The notes under the pieces are model-generated. The model had not been told where the DNA came from. It searched no databases and worked only from the letters and a program-made list of their open reading frames with translations. Made by a program: the position numbers and the translations under genes. Below are positions 40,369 through 50,949 of a DNA stretch of 64,000 nucleotides, in pieces; position 1 is the first letter of the stretch, and each line of letters opens with the position of its first letter. Location: the NCBI RefSeq assembly GCF_004309735.1, contig NZ_SIXC01000001.1, forward strand, positions 62,723-126,722, given 5' to 3'. This DNA is from Desulfovibrio legallii. Lineage in GTDB: Bacteria > Desulfobacterota > Desulfovibrionia > Desulfovibrionales > Desulfovibrionaceae.

Positions 40369-41445
40369 ATGTTTTATAATTTTTTGGTGCCCTTTTCTGC
40401 GGACTACACCTTCCTCAACGTGTTCCGCTACATCAGTTTCCGTTCCATGGCCGCGCTCATCACGGCCCTGGTCTTCTCCATTCTGGTGGGGCCGCGCTTT
40501 ATTGCCTGGCTCCGGCGGGTCAAGTGCGGGCAGTATATCCTTGAGGATGTGGCGGCCCACGCTTCCAAAGCGGGCACGCCCACTATGGGCGGCCTGCTCA
40601 TGCTGGCGAGTCTTGCGCTCAGCCTGCTGTTCTGGGCCGATCTCTCCAACGCCTACGTCTGGCAGGCCTTCCTGGTCTTTGTGGGCTTTGGGGCCGTGGG
40701 CTTCTGGGATGATATGACCAAGCTCCGCCACCACGAAAACCGGGGCATTTCCGGCAAGGCCAAGATGGCCGGGCAACTGGTGGTGGCCTGCGCAGCCATG
40801 CTGTTGCTCTATGCCAATCCGGACTACAGCAGCAAGCTCACGGTACCGTTTTTCAAGGAAGTGACCGTGGACCTGGGCTGGATGTACCTGCCCTTCGGCA
40901 TTTTTGTCATGGTGGCCGCATCCAACGCCGTGAATCTTACGGACGGGCTGGACGGACTGGCCATCGGACCTTCCATCGTAGCCTGCCTGGTTTTCTCCAT
41001 TTTCATTTACATCACGGGCAACGCGCGCTTTTCCAGTTATCTGCTGGTGCCCTACATGCCGGGCGTGGGTGAGGTGACCGTGTTCTGCGCCGCACTGGTG
41101 GGCGCGGGGCTGGGTTTTTTATGGTTCAACGCCTATCCCGCCCAGGTTTTTATGGGCGACGTGGGCTCGCTTTCCATGGGTGGGGTGCTGGGCTATCTGG
41201 CCCTGCTCTGCAAGCAGGAACTGGTGCTGGCGGTGGTGGGCGGTTTGTTTGTGGCCGAGACTCTTTCGGTCATCCTGCAGGTGAGTTACTTTCGCTGGAC
41301 AGGCGGCAAGCGCATCTTTCGCATGGCGCCGCTGCACCACCATTTTGAACTCAAGGGCGTGCCGGAATCAAAAATCATCATCCGCTTCTGGATTACGTCC
41401 ATCCTGTTGGGGCTCATGGCTCTTTCAGTCCTGAAACTGCGCTGA
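40369..41445 (+). CDS. mraY: Phospho-MurNAc-pentapeptide transferase
   Basis: MraY transfers phospho-MurNAc-pentapeptide to undecaprenyl phosphate, giving lipid I at the inner membrane. The 358-residue protein has about ten membrane segments. It has the aspartate motifs GFWDDMTKL and [13 protein letters not shown], plus [12 protein letters not shown] and the histidine stretch [11 protein letters not shown]. The gap to murF is 93 bp and carries a small inverted repeat. Confidence 0.97.
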   Translation: MFYNFLVPFSADYTFLNVFRYISFRSMAALITALVFSILVGPRFIAWLRRVKCGQYILEDVAAHASKAGTPTMGGLLMLASLALSLLFWADLSNAYVWQAFLVFVGFGAVGFWDDMTKLRHHENRGISGKAKMAGQLVVACAAMLLLYANPDYSSKLTVPFFKEVTVDLGWMYLPFGIFVMVAASNAVNLTDGLDGLAIGPSIVACLVFSIFIYITGNARFSSYLLVPYMPGVGEVTVFCAALVGAGLGFLWFNAYPAQVFMGDVGSLSMGGVLGYLALLCKQELVLAVVGGLFVAETLSVILQVSYFRWTGGKRIFRMAPLHHHFELKGVPESKIIIRFWITSILLGLMALSVLKLR

Positions 41446-41456
41446 GGAGACGGCTT

Positions 41457-42761
41457 ATGGCGTTGGAAAAAGCACGGGGCAGACGCATCAATGCCGGAGA
41501 ACTGGCAGTGGTGGTGGGCGCGGGCCGGTCCGGCCTGGCGGCGGCGCGGCTGTTGCGACGCGAAGGCGCGCGCGTGCGGCTTCTGGACAGCAACCCCAAG
41601 GCCTTCGCGGGCCGGGAAGCCCTGGCCGAAGATCTGCGCGCCCTGGGCGTGGAGCTGCTCTTGGGCGAGCACAAGCCGGAGATGTTCGCTCAGGCGGCTT
41701 TTGTGGTGCCCAGCCCCGGCATGCCCGCCGTGCGCCTACAGGGACTGGTGGATACGGAGACTTCTGAAATTCTGGCCGAAATGGAACTGGCCTGGCGCTG
41801 CCTGAGCGACGAGCCCGTACTGGCCGTTACCGGCACCAGCGGCAAAACCACCACGGCTTCCCTGGCGGCGGCCATGCTGCACGAGCAAGGCTATGCGGTC
41901 TTTCTGGGCGGCAATATCGGCACGCCCCTTTCGGAATATGTGCTGGCCGGAACCAGGGCCGACGTGCTGGTGCTGGAGGTATCCAGCTTTCAGCTTCAGA
42001 CCTGCACGACGTTCTGCCCCCGGGCGGGCATCCTGCTCAACATTACGCCCAATCATCTGGACTACCATAAGGATATGGAAGAATACATTACGGCCAAGTT
42101 CCGCCTGTTCCGCTGTCAGGACGAGGGCGATCTGGCCGTGCTGGGGGCGGACCTGCGCCCCCTGGCCGAACGTTATGCGCTCAAGGCCCGCACGGTTTTT
42201 GTGGACGCCACGGAGCGCTTTCCCCACAGTCGGCTCATGGGGCGGCACAACCGCATCAACGAGGAGGCGGCCTGGCAGGCCTGCCGACTGTTCGGCGTGC
42301 GCGAAGAGAGCGCGGCCCGCGCCGTGGCCCGCTTTGCGCCGCTGCCGCACCGCCTGGAGCGGGTGCGCGAACTGCGTGGCGTGCTGTATGTCAATGATTC
42401 CAAATGCACCACGGTATCGGCCCTGCAAGTGGCGCTGGAGGCTTTTGACCGGCCTGTGCGCCTGCTTTGCGGCGGCAAGTTCAAAGGCGGCGATTTGGCG
42501 GCCCTCTCCGCGCTGGTGCGGGAAAAAGTCAAAGAAGTTGTGCTGTTCGGCGCAAGTCGTGAGCATTTTGAAAAGGCCTGGCAAGGGGTCGTGCCCCTGA
42601 GCTGGCACCCGACCCTGGAGCCGGCCGTGCGCTTTGCGAGCGCCGACGCGCAGCCGGGCGAGGTGGTGCTGCTGGCCCCGGCCACATCCAGTTATGATCT
42701 TTACCGCAACTATGAAGAGCGCGGCGACGATTTTAAACGTCTGGTGGGGTTGTTGGCATGA
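41457..42761 (+). CDS. murD: UDP-MurNAc-L-alanine--D-glutamate ligase
   Basis: MurD adds D-Glu to UDP-MurNAc-L-Ala. The 434 residues show an N-terminal Rossmann part (VVGAGRSGLAAARLL), the ATP motif VTGTSGKTTTASLAA, NITPNHLDYHKDM and VNDSKCTTVSA. The ATG follows AGGAGA, and the gap to mraY is 11 bp. Its stop overlaps the ftsW start by 4 bp. Confidence 0.96.
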   Translation: MALEKARGRRINAGELAVVVGAGRSGLAAARLLRREGARVRLLDSNPKAFAGREALAEDLRALGVELLLGEHKPEMFAQAAFVVPSPGMPAVRLQGLVDTETSEILAEMELAWRCLSDEPVLAVTGTSGKTTTASLAAAMLHEQGYAVFLGGNIGTPLSEYVLAGTRADVLVLEVSSFQLQTCTTFCPRAGILLNITPNHLDYHKDMEEYITAKFRLFRCQDEGDLAVLGADLRPLAERYALKARTVFVDATERFPHSRLMGRHNRINEEAAWQACRLFGVREESAARAVARFAPLPHRLERVRELRGVLYVNDSKCTTVSALQVALEAFDRPVRLLCGGKFKGGDLAALSALVREKVKEVVLFGASREHFEKAWQGVVPLSWHPTLEPAVRFASADAQPGEVVLLAPATSSYDLYRNYEERGDDFKRLVGLLA

Positions 42762-43939
42762 AAAACGTCTTTACGGCCAAAACCGTAAAAAAATCGGGTG
42801 AGAGCCCTCTGGCACGCGCCATGAATGGGGCGACGAACGCAGCGCCCTTTGACTGGTGGCTGTTCGCTCTCATGCTGGTTATTCTGGCCATTGGTCTGGT
42901 CATGGTACTTTCGGCCAGCGGCATTGTGGCCGAACAGGTCAACGGCGACAAATACTATTTTTTCAAGCGTCAGATCTTCTTTGCCCTGGCGGGCGGGGCG
43001 GCCCTCTGGGGCGCGGCCCTTATGCCGCGGCAGTGGCTTTACCATCTGCAGTATCCCGCACTTTTTGTGGCGTTATTGCTCCTGCTGGTGACGCTCTCGC
43101 CGCTGACCCCGGCCATCAACGGCGCCAAGCGCTGGATTCCGCTGGGGCCTGTTTCCGTGCAGCCCATGGAATTCGTCAAAATTGCTTTGGCCCTGTATCT
43201 GGCCTACTTCATGAGCTCCAAGCAGGATCTGATCAAGACCTTCAGCCGGGGCGTCATCCCGCCCTTTGCGGTCACAGGCCTGTTCTGTTTTCTGCTGCTG
43301 CTCCAGCCGGACTTCGGCAGCGCCGTGGTGTTGGCCTGCCTGCTTTTCTTTATGTGTGTGGCGGGTGGCACCCGCTTTATCTACCTGTTCTTTTCCGTAG
43401 CCCTGGCCTGCGCGGGCGCCATGGCCCTGGCCATTTCCTCCCCCTATCGGCTGCGGCGGCTGCTGGCCTTTCTCGATCCTTTTCAGGACGCCCACAATAC
43501 GGGCTACCAGTTGGTGCAGTCCTTGCTGGCCATCGGTTCCGGCAGCTTCTTCGGCGTGGGGGTGGGGGCCAGCAAGCAGAAGATGTTCTATCTGCCGGAG
43601 GCCCACAACGACTTTATCATGGCCGTGCTGGCTGAAGAACTGGGCTTTGTGGGCGTGAGCGTAGTCATGATTCTGTTCGCCCTCTTGTTCTGGCGCTGCT
43701 ACAAAATCATCATGGGCCAGCAGAATCTGCGCGACCGCTTCACCGCTTTCGGCATTACCACCATTCTGGTCATGGGCGCGGTGCTCAATCTGGCCGTGGT
43801 CATGGGCGTGGCCCCGCCCAAGGGCGTGCCCATGCCGCTCATGAGCTACGGCGGCAGTAACCTGGTGGCCACCATGCTTTGTGTGGGGCTGCTCATGAAC
43901 TTTTCAAGGACGGCGGAACCGTGGACAGCATCCTCCTGA
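42758..43939 (+). CDS. ftsW: Septal SEDS glycosyltransferase FtsW
   Basis: FtsW polymerises lipid II at the division site together with FtsI. The 393-residue protein has about ten membrane segments, with family motifs such as NGAKRWIPLG, QPMEFVKIA, LQPDFGSAVV, GTGYQLVQSL-like NTGYQLVQSLLAIGSG, EAHNDFIMAVLAEELG and PLMSYGGSNL. It overlaps murD by 4 bp and murG by 19 bp. Confidence 0.96.
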   Translation: MKNVFTAKTVKKSGESPLARAMNGATNAAPFDWWLFALMLVILAIGLVMVLSASGIVAEQVNGDKYYFFKRQIFFALAGGAALWGAALMPRQWLYHLQYPALFVALLLLLVTLSPLTPAINGAKRWIPLGPVSVQPMEFVKIALALYLAYFMSSKQDLIKTFSRGVIPPFAVTGLFCFLLLLQPDFGSAVVLACLLFFMCVAGGTRFIYLFFSVALACAGAMALAISSPYRLRRLLAFLDPFQDAHNTGYQLVQSLLAIGSGSFFGVGVGASKQKMFYLPEAHNDFIMAVLAEELGFVGVSVVMILFALLFWRCYKIIMGQQNLRDRFTAFGITTILVMGAVLNLAVVMGVAPPKGVPMPLMSYGGSNLVATMLCVGLLMNFSRTAEPWTASS

Positions 43940-44997
43940 CCACCGGCGGCACCGGCGGGCACATCTTTCCGGCTCTGGCCGTGGCGGAAGAACTGCGGCG
44001 GCGCAACCCGGACGTGCGGCTGCTCTTTGTGGGTTCGCAGTACGGCCCGGAAGAGCGTCTGGCCCGTCTGGCGGACGTGCCTTTTGCGGGTCTGCCCGTG
44101 CGCGGATTCCTGGGGCGCGGGCTGCGGGCCGTGGGCGCGGCCGGTCGCATGACGCTGGCCGTGGGCAAAGCGCTCAAGCTGGTGCGGCGGTTTGACCCCC
44201 AGGCCGTGGCAGGTTTTGGCGGCTACGCGGCCTTTGCGCCCATGCTGGCCGCGCGGCTGCTGGGCGTGCCCGGTCTGCTGCACGAACAGAACGCCGTAGC
44301 CGGCATGAGCAACCGCCTGCTGGCCCGCCTGGCGCGCAAGGTCTGCCTTTCCCTGCCCAATACGGAAGGTTTTGACCCGAAAAAATGCGTGCTCACCGGC
44401 AACCCCGTGCGGGCCGCTGTGAGCGCCGTGGGCGGACTTTCTCGCGAGCGGCGCACGCGTCGCCTGCTGGTTATGGGCGGTTCGCAGGGCGCGCACGCCC
44501 TCAACGCCTTTATGGTGGAGCACCTGGCCGCCTTTCGCGGTGGGGGGGTGGAAATCCGCCATCAGACCGGCGAGGCCGACGCGGGCTGGGTGCGCGCGGC
44601 TTATGTGGCTGCGGGCTACGCGCCGGAAAGCGTGGCGGCTTTTATTGACGACATGGCCGCAGCCTATGCCTGGGCCGATGTGGCGCTGTGCCGGGCCGGA
44701 GCCAGCACCGTGGCTGAACTCTGCGCCGCTGGTCTGCCTGCAGTGCTGGTGCCCTTTCCCCACGCCATCCACGACCACCAGACCCGCAACGCCACGGTGC
44801 TGGCCCGCTGCGGCGCGGCGGAACTGGTGCCCGAAAGCCGTATGGTGGTGCAGCACATGGACGAAACCTTGCTGCGCCTGCTGAGCATGCCCGGCGAACG
44901 CGCCCCCATGGCCGCTGCGGCTCTTGCCGCAGCCCGCCCGGACGCCGCCGCACGGGTGGCTGATATCTTGGAAACCATCGTTAAAACCCGCGCCTGA
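43921..44997 (+). CDS. murG: Lipid II synthase MurG
   Basis: MurG transfers GlcNAc from UDP-GlcNAc to lipid I, giving lipid II. The 358-residue GT-B enzyme starts with TTGGTGGHIFPALAVAEEL, the glycine-rich lipid I loop. VAGFGGYAAFAP, LLHEQNAVAGMSNRLLA, MGGSQGAHALN and CRAGASTVAELCAAGLPA follow. The start is taken as GTG at 43921, preceded by AAGGA, and lies inside the end of ftsW. An upstream in-frame ATG at 43879 would add 14 residues unlike the family. Confidence 0.95.
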   Translation: MDSILLTTGGTGGHIFPALAVAEELRRRNPDVRLLFVGSQYGPEERLARLADVPFAGLPVRGFLGRGLRAVGAAGRMTLAVGKALKLVRRFDPQAVAGFGGYAAFAPMLAARLLGVPGLLHEQNAVAGMSNRLLARLARKVCLSLPNTEGFDPKKCVLTGNPVRAAVSAVGGLSRERRTRRLLVMGGSQGAHALNAFMVEHLAAFRGGGVEIRHQTGEADAGWVRAAYVAAGYAPESVAAFIDDMAAAYAWADVALCRAGASTVAELCAAGLPAVLVPFPHAIHDHQTRNATVLARCGAAELVPESRMVVQHMDETLLRLLSMPGERAPMAAAALAAARPDAAARVADILETIVKTRA

Positions 44998-45077
44998 GCG
45001 CCGTGCAATATGCCGAACCCCGATGAGGCAGCTTTAACCGCCCAATGTATCTAGACTTTTTTTAAAGGATTTTTTAC

Positions 45078-46451
45078 ATGAACAACAAAATCAAACGCAT
45101 CCACATGGTGGGCATCGGCGGCGCGGGCATGAGCGGCATTGCGGAAGTGCTGCTTAACCAGGGGTACGCGGTCACGGGGTCGGATATGGCCGATTCTGCC
45201 GTGGTGCGCCATCTGCGGGATCTGGGCGCGCACATCGCTCTGGGCCACGCGGCGGAAAATATCGGCGATGTGCAGGTGCTGGTTAAATCCACGGCCATCA
45301 GTGAGGACAACCCGGAACTGGTGGAGGCCCGTCGGCGCAATATCGCCATTATCCCCCGTGCGGAAATGCTGGCCGAGCTCATGCGCCTGCGGCAGGGCGT
45401 GGCCATTGCCGGCACCCACGGCAAAACCACCACCACCTCGCTCACGGCCTCCATTTTCGATACCGCCGGGCTGGATCCCACGGTGATCATCGGCGGTCGG
45501 CTCAATGTTTACGGCACCAACGCCCACCTGGGCCACGGCGACTACCTTATTGCCGAGGCGGACGAATCCGACGGCTCTTTTTTGTGCCTGTTGCCCATTA
45601 TCAATGTGGTCACCAATGTGGATGAAGACCATCTGGACCACTATAAAACCCGCGAGCACCTCAACGCGGCCTTTGTGCAGTTCATGAACCAGGTGCCGTT
45701 TTACGGCCTTAATGTTGTCTGCGGCGACGATCCCGGCGTGCGGGCCCTGCTGCCCCAGGTCAAGCGCCCGGTGCTGACCTACGGTTTTGCCGAAGAAAAC
45801 GCCCTGCGCGCCGTGCCCCTGGAAAGCGGACGCACCAATCATTTTGAGGTCTGGCGCGACAACCGCAACCTGGGCGAAATCAATCTGCCCCAGCCAGGGC
45901 GGCACAACATGCTCAACGCCTTGGGCGCCATCGGCGCGGCTATGGCTGCCGACATCAGCTTTACGGACTGCACGCGCGGCCTGAACGGCTTTGGCGGCGT
46001 GGGGCGGCGTTTTGAATTCAAAGGCGAGCGGGGTGGCGTTACCGTGGTGGACGACTACGGCCACCACCCGGCGGAAATTGCGGCTACCCTGGCTACGGCC
46101 CGGCAGGTTTTTCCTGGTCGACGTCTGGTGGCGGCGTTTCAGCCTCACCGTTTTACGCGCACCCAAGCCCATTTTGGCGAATTCTGTAAAGTTTTCGATG
46201 CCGTGGATTTGCTGCTGTTGACAGAAATTTATCCCGCTTCGGAAAAACCCATCCCCGGCGTTTCGGGCCAGAGTCTGGCTCAAGGCATCCGGCAGGTTTC
46301 CACTACGCCGGTGGAGTATTTTCAGACCCTGGACGCCATGACTGTGGCTTTGCCCACGCTGCTCAGGCCCGGTGACGTCCTGCTCACGCTGGGCGCGGGC
46401 AGCATTACCCGCCTGGGCCCGGCCTGGCTGGAGGCGCAAGACCATGCGTGA
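45078..46451 (+). CDS. murC: UDP-MurNAc--L-alanine ligase
   Basis: MurC adds L-Ala to UDP-MurNAc. The 457 residues have [18 protein letters not shown], the ATP motif [33 protein letters not shown] and [10 protein letters not shown]. The ATG follows AAAGGA. It is separated from murG by 80 bp and overlaps murB by 8 bp. Confidence 0.97.
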   Translation: MNNKIKRIHMVGIGGAGMSGIAEVLLNQGYAVTGSDMADSAVVRHLRDLGAHIALGHAAENIGDVQVLVKSTAISEDNPELVEARRRNIAIIPRAEMLAELMRLRQGVAIAGTHGKTTTTSLTASIFDTAGLDPTVIIGGRLNVYGTNAHLGHGDYLIAEADESDGSFLCLLPIINVVTNVDEDHLDHYKTREHLNAAFVQFMNQVPFYGLNVVCGDDPGVRALLPQVKRPVLTYGFAEENALRAVPLESGRTNHFEVWRDNRNLGEINLPQPGRHNMLNALGAIGAAMAADISFTDCTRGLNGFGGVGRRFEFKGERGGVTVVDDYGHHPAEIAATLATARQVFPGRRLVAAFQPHRFTRTQAHFGEFCKVFDAVDLLLLTEIYPASEKPIPGVSGQSLAQGIRQVSTTPVEYFQTLDAMTVALPTLLRPGDVLLTLGAGSITRLGPAWLEAQDHA

Positions 46452-47334
46452 AACCCCTGCCCCCTGGCTTGCCCCGCGCACTACCTTGCGCGTGGGCGGC
46501 ACGGCCCTGGCCGAAATAGTGCTGGAGCGTCTTGAGGACGTGCCCCTGCTGGGCGAGCGTCTGCGCGCTCTGGGCGGCACGCCGTTGGTGCTGGGGGCGG
46601 GCAGCAACATCTTGGCCCAGGACGGCGAACTGCCCCTGGTACTGGTGCGGCCGCAACTCACGCACGGGCCGGAAATTGTGGGTGAGGCCGGGGGTAAGGT
46701 GCTGGTGCGGGCCGGGGCGGGCGTGCCCTTGCCGCGCCTCTTGCGTTTCTGCGCCGTCCACGGCCTAAGTGGCCTGGAGGGCCTTGTGGGCATACCGGGC
46801 AGCGTGGGCGGGGCCATTGCCATGAACGCCGGGGCGCATGGCGTGGAGACGTGCGAAAAAATAATAAAAATACAAGCTGTTATCAATGGAACAGTGCGTA
46901 CAGTCAACGTACAGGGACTACAGTATGGCTATCGGCATCTGTGCATTGCAGGCAGTAACGATGATTTTATTGTCTTGGAAGGCACATTTGGCTTGACCAG
47001 AGCGGCCAGGGATGGCATCAGTAATTGCATGCGTCACAACTTTCTTAAGAAAAAGTCTAAACAACCTGTGACGGCCTGGAGTGCGGGCTGTGTGTTCAAA
47101 AATCCCGCGCCGGATATGTCCGCTGGCAAACTTTTGGAACAGGCGGGCTTTAAAGGAAAAAAACTGGGCGGCATGGCCTTTTCCAGCCTGCATGCCAACT
47201 TTCTGATCAATGAGGGCGAAGGCAGCGCCACGGCGGCCCTTTCCCTGCTGCGGGAAGCGCGGGAGGCCGTGCTGCGGCGTTGCGGCATCCTGCTGGAGCC
47301 CGAGGTCAGGATAACGCCATGCCTCTTGCCCTGA
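46444..47334 (+). CDS. murB: UDP-N-acetylenolpyruvoylglucosamine reductase
   Basis: This FAD enzyme reduces enolpyruvyl-UDP-GlcNAc to UDP-MurNAc. The 296-residue protein has [46 protein letters not shown] and the C-terminal LLEPEVR, as in short type II enzymes. The proton-donor Ser position reads Cys216 (SAGCVFKNP). Bases of about 46855-47065 (residues 138-206) are clearly more AT-rich than the rest, with lysine-rich KKKSK. The ATG at 46444 overlaps murC by 8 bp; the stop lies 16 bp inside ftsQ. Confidence 0.93.
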   Translation: MRETPAPWLAPRTTLRVGGTALAEIVLERLEDVPLLGERLRALGGTPLVLGAGSNILAQDGELPLVLVRPQLTHGPEIVGEAGGKVLVRAGAGVPLPRLLRFCAVHGLSGLEGLVGIPGSVGGAIAMNAGAHGVETCEKIIKIQAVINGTVRTVNVQGLQYGYRHLCIAGSNDDFIVLEGTFGLTRAARDGISNCMRHNFLKKKSKQPVTAWSAGCVFKNPAPDMSAGKLLEQAGFKGKKLGGMAFSSLHANFLINEGEGSATAALSLLREAREAVLRRCGILLEPEVRITPCLLP

Positions 47335-48203
47335 AGAAAAGTGGTCGCAAGGCCCGCAACGCCTATACCCGTGCGGCTGTTTCGGGCAAAAAAGGGCGCA
47401 GGGCGCAGCGTTCTGTCATGCCGGCCCCCTTGCGCGCTTTGGGCGCGCGTTTGCGGGGGCTGCGGGGGCTGAAGAGCCTGGCGGCCCTCACCGCCCTGTT
47501 GTTGGGGCTGGGCCTGGTGCTGGCCGGCGTATGTCTTGCTTCCCTGTGGCTGTACAACGCGGCGATTACCAGTGATTTTTTCACCACCCGCCATGTGGAC
47601 GTGACCGGCAATGTACGGCTTTCCCGGCAGATGGTGTTGCAGTATGGCGGCATACGCGAAGGGGGCAACAGCCTTTCCGTAAGCATTTCCAAAGTGGAAC
47701 GTAACCTGCGGCAGACCCCCTGGGTGGCGGAAGTATCGGTTAAACGTCTTTTGCCGGACAGGTTTGTCATAAAAATTAAAGAGCGTTTGCCCTCATTCTG
47801 GGTGCACAAGAACGGTGTACTTTACTACGCCAACGAGCGCGGTGAAATCATCGCCCCGGTGGAGAGTGAAAACTTCCTTTCCTTGCCCACCCTGCGGGTG
47901 GAGCCGGGAGCTGAGGACGATATCCCGTATCTGGAGCGGATTTTGCGGGATATGCGCAAGGGCGCGCTGCCCGTGGAGGCCGGGGCCATTGCCACGGTGA
48001 CCCTGAGTCCCGGCAGGGGAGTGGAACTCTACCTGGAGGACCGGGAACTGCGCCTCTCTCTGGCTACGGACGACTGGGACGGCAACTTGGCCCGTCTGGG
48101 CATGGCTCTGGGCGATCTGGCCCGTCGGCGGGACCTGCGCAACGTGCGCGAAGTGCGCGCCGTCAACGGGAGCGTATGGGTACTGCTCAACCAGCCGGCC
48201 TGA
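47319..48203 (+). CDS. ftsQ: Cell division protein FtsQ
   Basis: The 294-residue bitopic divisome protein has a basic cytoplasmic N-terminus of about 50 residues and one membrane segment (about 55-82). The POTRA domain contains RHVDVTGNVRLSRQMVLQYGG, PWVAEVSVKRLLPDRFVIKIKER and the FtsQ-type VYYANERGEI-like YYANERGEII. The position between murB and ftsA supports the call. It overlaps murB by 16 bp. The 131-bp gap to ftsA holds no clear promoter. Confidence 0.92.
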   Translation: MPLALKKSGRKARNAYTRAAVSGKKGRRAQRSVMPAPLRALGARLRGLRGLKSLAALTALLLGLGLVLAGVCLASLWLYNAAITSDFFTTRHVDVTGNVRLSRQMVLQYGGIREGGNSLSVSISKVERNLRQTPWVAEVSVKRLLPDRFVIKIKERLPSFWVHKNGVLYYANERGEIIAPVESENFLSLPTLRVEPGAEDDIPYLERILRDMRKGALPVEAGAIATVTLSPGRGVELYLEDRELRLSLATDDWDGNLARLGMALGDLARRRDLRNVREVRAVNGSVWVLLNQPA

Positions 48204-48334
48204 TGCGGTTTGCCGCCGCAGGGGCAGGACAGGCGATACAACAGAGGACGTACATACGTCGGCGCAGTGCGGGCCAGTTCCGCAAACCTCCGGCGCAATC
48301 CATATAGCATAGCAAGGTGTTTCAGGAGTATGGC

Positions 48335-49570
48335 ATGAACAAGTCCGAGCTCATCGTTGGCCTCGATATCGGCACGACCAAGATCTGCGCGGTGGTCGGG
48401 GAACTTACTGAGTCGGGTCTCGTCGACGTGGTGGGCATCGGCACCAGTGTTTCCACTGGGTTGCGCAAGGGCGTAGTGGTCAATATTGAGCAGACCGTTC
48501 AGTCCATCCGCAAGGCGGTGGAGGACGCGGAGCTTATGGCCGGCTGCGAAATTCATTCGGTCTATGTGGGCATTGCCGGCAGCCACATCATGGGCATCAA
48601 CAGCCATGGGGTCATTGCCGTGAAAGGCGGCGAGGTGGCGCAACGCGATGTGGAACGCGCCCTGGACGCGGCCCGCGCCGTGGCCATCCCTGCCGACCGT
48701 GAAGTTATCCACATTCTGCCGCAGGAGTACATTGTGGACAACCAGCGCGGCATTGCCGACCCCTTGGGCATGGCCGGCGTGCGCCTGGAAGTGAAAGTGC
48801 ACATTGTCACCGGGGCCGTGTCTTCCGCACAGAATATTGTACGCTCCTGCCACCGCAGTCAGCTGGAAGTTTCAGACATCGCCTTGGAATCTCTGGCCTC
48901 GGCGCAGGCCGTGCTCACCGAAGAGGAGCGCGAAATAGGCGTGGCCCTGGTGGATTTGGGGGGCGGCACCACAGACATCGCCGTCTTCGCCAACGACGCC
49001 ATAAAGCACACGGCCGTGCTGGCCTTGGGCGGGCAGAACCTCTCCAACGACATCGCCTTTGGCCTGCGTACGCCTGTGGCCTCGGCTGAAAAAATCAAGC
49101 TCAAATACGGCTGCGCCCTGGCAGACCTGGTGCGCCACGACGAGTTTATTGAAGTCCCCAGCGTGGGCGGGCGCGATCCGCGCCGCCTGTCGCGTCAGGT
49201 GCTCGCCGAAATCTGCGAACCGCGCATGGAGGAAATCCTCTATCTGGTGGACCAGACTCTGGTCCGCTCCGGCTATAAGGATATGATCGGCGCGGGCGTG
49301 GTGCTCACCGGCGGCACGGCGCTTATGGAGGGCTGCCAGGAACTGGGTGAGCAGATCTTCAATCTGCCCACGCGTATCGGCTACCCACGCAATGTGGGCG
49401 GCCTGAAGGACGTGGTTAACAGCCCCAAATTTTCTACAGCCGTAGGGCTGTTGCGCTACGGTGCGGAAAAAGAGCTTTCCGGTCAGAAAAAATTTACCAC
49501 ACGGAGCGAGAGCGGCGTTTTCGACGGCGTGCTCGTACGCATGAAAAAGTGGTTTGCGGACATTTCCTAA
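48335..49570 (+). CDS. ftsA: Cell division actin-like protein FtsA
   Basis: FtsA tethers FtsZ to the membrane. The 411 residues show the actin-fold signatures VGLDIGTTKICAVVGE, the SHS2 insert region with GVAGSHI-like GIAGSHIMGINS, VDLGGGTTDIAVF, and GVVLTGGTALMEG. The last residues (RMKKWFADIS) form an amphipathic membrane helix. The ATG at 48335 follows AGGAG at 6 bases; an in-frame GTG 18 bases upstream is less likely. ftsZ follows after 50 bp. Confidence 0.97.
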   Translation: MNKSELIVGLDIGTTKICAVVGELTESGLVDVVGIGTSVSTGLRKGVVVNIEQTVQSIRKAVEDAELMAGCEIHSVYVGIAGSHIMGINSHGVIAVKGGEVAQRDVERALDAARAVAIPADREVIHILPQEYIVDNQRGIADPLGMAGVRLEVKVHIVTGAVSSAQNIVRSCHRSQLEVSDIALESLASAQAVLTEEEREIGVALVDLGGGTTDIAVFANDAIKHTAVLALGGQNLSNDIAFGLRTPVASAEKIKLKYGCALADLVRHDEFIEVPSVGGRDPRRLSRQVLAEICEPRMEEILYLVDQTLVRSGYKDMIGAGVVLTGGTALMEGCQELGEQIFNLPTRIGYPRNVGGLKDVVNSPKFSTAVGLLRYGAEKELSGQKKFTTRSESGVFDGVLVRMKKWFADIS

Positions 49571-49620
49571 CAAACAAACCTCAAGCGGGCATTTGAGGTC
49601 TGAAATCCAGGAGAGGACAT

Positions 49621-50949
49621 ATGGCTCAATCAATCGTTGACGATATTGACACCACGCTGGCCAGCAACGCAAAAATCAAGGTCATCGGCGTGGGCGGCGG
49701 CGGCGGCAATGCTGTGCAGAACATGATCGCTTCTGGCTTGCGCGGCGTGCAGTTCGTCTGCGCTAATACGGACCTGCAGGCCCTGGCCAAAAACGGCGCT
49801 TCGGTCAAGGTGCAGCTGGGCGAAAAACTTACTAAGGGCCTGGGGGCTGGGGCCAACCCCGAAATAGGCCGCGAGGCCGCAGTGGAAAGCGTCAACGCCG
49901 TTCGTGAAGCCATCGGGGACGCGGACATGGTTTTTGTTACCGCCGGCATGGGGGGCGGCACCGGCACGGGCGCGGCCCCGGTGGTGGCCCAGGCCGCCAA
50001 GGAACTGGGCGCGCTCACCGTGGGCGTGGTCACCAAGCCCTTCAGCTTTGAAGGCGCCAAACGCAAGCGCGCGGCCGAGGCCGGCCTGGAGGAGTTCAAG
50101 CAGCATGTGGACTGCCTGATCACCATCCCCAACGACCGCCTGCTGGCCTTTGCCCCCAAAAAGGCCCCCTTCTCCGAGATGCTGCAGAAGGCCAATGACG
50201 TGCTCTATTACGCCGTTAAGGGCATTTCGGACGTCATTGTGGGCGATGGCCTCATTAACCTGGATTTTGCCGACGTGCGCACCACCATGGCCGAATCCGG
50301 ACTGGCCCTCATGGGCACGGGCATTGCCTCCGGCGAAAACCGCGCTCGCGAAGCCGCCCAGCGCGCCATTATGAGCCCCTTGCTGGAGGACGTTTCGCTG
50401 GAAAGCGCCAAAGCCGTGCTCTACAACATCACTGCGCCCACAGATATCACCGCTGATGAAATCGCCGAAATCGGCGAGATTATCGGTGAAGCCACGCCCG
50501 AAGAAGCCAATATCATTTTTGGTGTGGTCTTTGACGACAACATCGGCGACGAAATCCGCCTGACGGTCATCGCCACGGGCATCGAATCGGTGCAGGCCGT
50601 GGAAAGCGTGCAGCCCCAGGCTGCCGCGACGGTGACCAACTTCCGCAAGCCTGGTCGGGACGCCGTGGTGGCCGATTCGCGTCGCATGGGCTCTCGCGGC
50701 GCAGCGCGGAACCAGCGCGGCGGTGAGCTGGACGAACCCCTGCTGGGCGACGAGCCTGCCCGCGCCTCACGACGGGCTCAGGCCGGCCTTTGGACCAACG
50801 AAAAAGATATAGAAGGGCCGTCCTATATGCGCAAGCGTCAAGCCTTGGGGCAGTCGCTGCACAGCGCGCACAACCCTGGGCAGCAAGACTTTACCTATGA
50901 TGAAGACGACTTTGAGATTCCCACCTTTATCCGGACACAGGCGGACTAG
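49621..50949 (+). CDS. ftsZ: Cell division tubulin homologue FtsZ
   Basis: This GTPase forms the division ring. The 442 residues have the tubulin motif GGGTGTG at 111-117, followed by [13 protein letters not shown], and the NLDFADVRT synergy loop region. An Arg/Ala-rich linker (about 335-425) is longer than usual and ends in the conserved tail peptide FEIPTFIR, which binds FtsA. The ATG follows AGGAGAGG. It closes the dcw cluster. The TAG stop is the first triplet of repeat copy C. Confidence 0.98.
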   Translation: MAQSIVDDIDTTLASNAKIKVIGVGGGGGNAVQNMIASGLRGVQFVCANTDLQALAKNGASVKVQLGEKLTKGLGAGANPEIGREAAVESVNAVREAIGDADMVFVTAGMGGGTGTGAAPVVAQAAKELGALTVGVVTKPFSFEGAKRKRAAEAGLEEFKQHVDCLITIPNDRLLAFAPKKAPFSEMLQKANDVLYYAVKGISDVIVGDGLINLDFADVRTTMAESGLALMGTGIASGENRAREAAQRAIMSPLLEDVSLESAKAVLYNITAPTDITADEIAEIGEIIGEATPEEANIIFGVVFDDNIGDEIRLTVIATGIESVQAVESVQPQAAATVTNFRKPGRDAVVADSRRMGSRGAARNQRGGELDEPLLGDEPARASRRAQAGLWTNEKDIEGPSYMRKRQALGQSLHSAHNPGQQDFTYDEDDFEIPTFIRTQAD

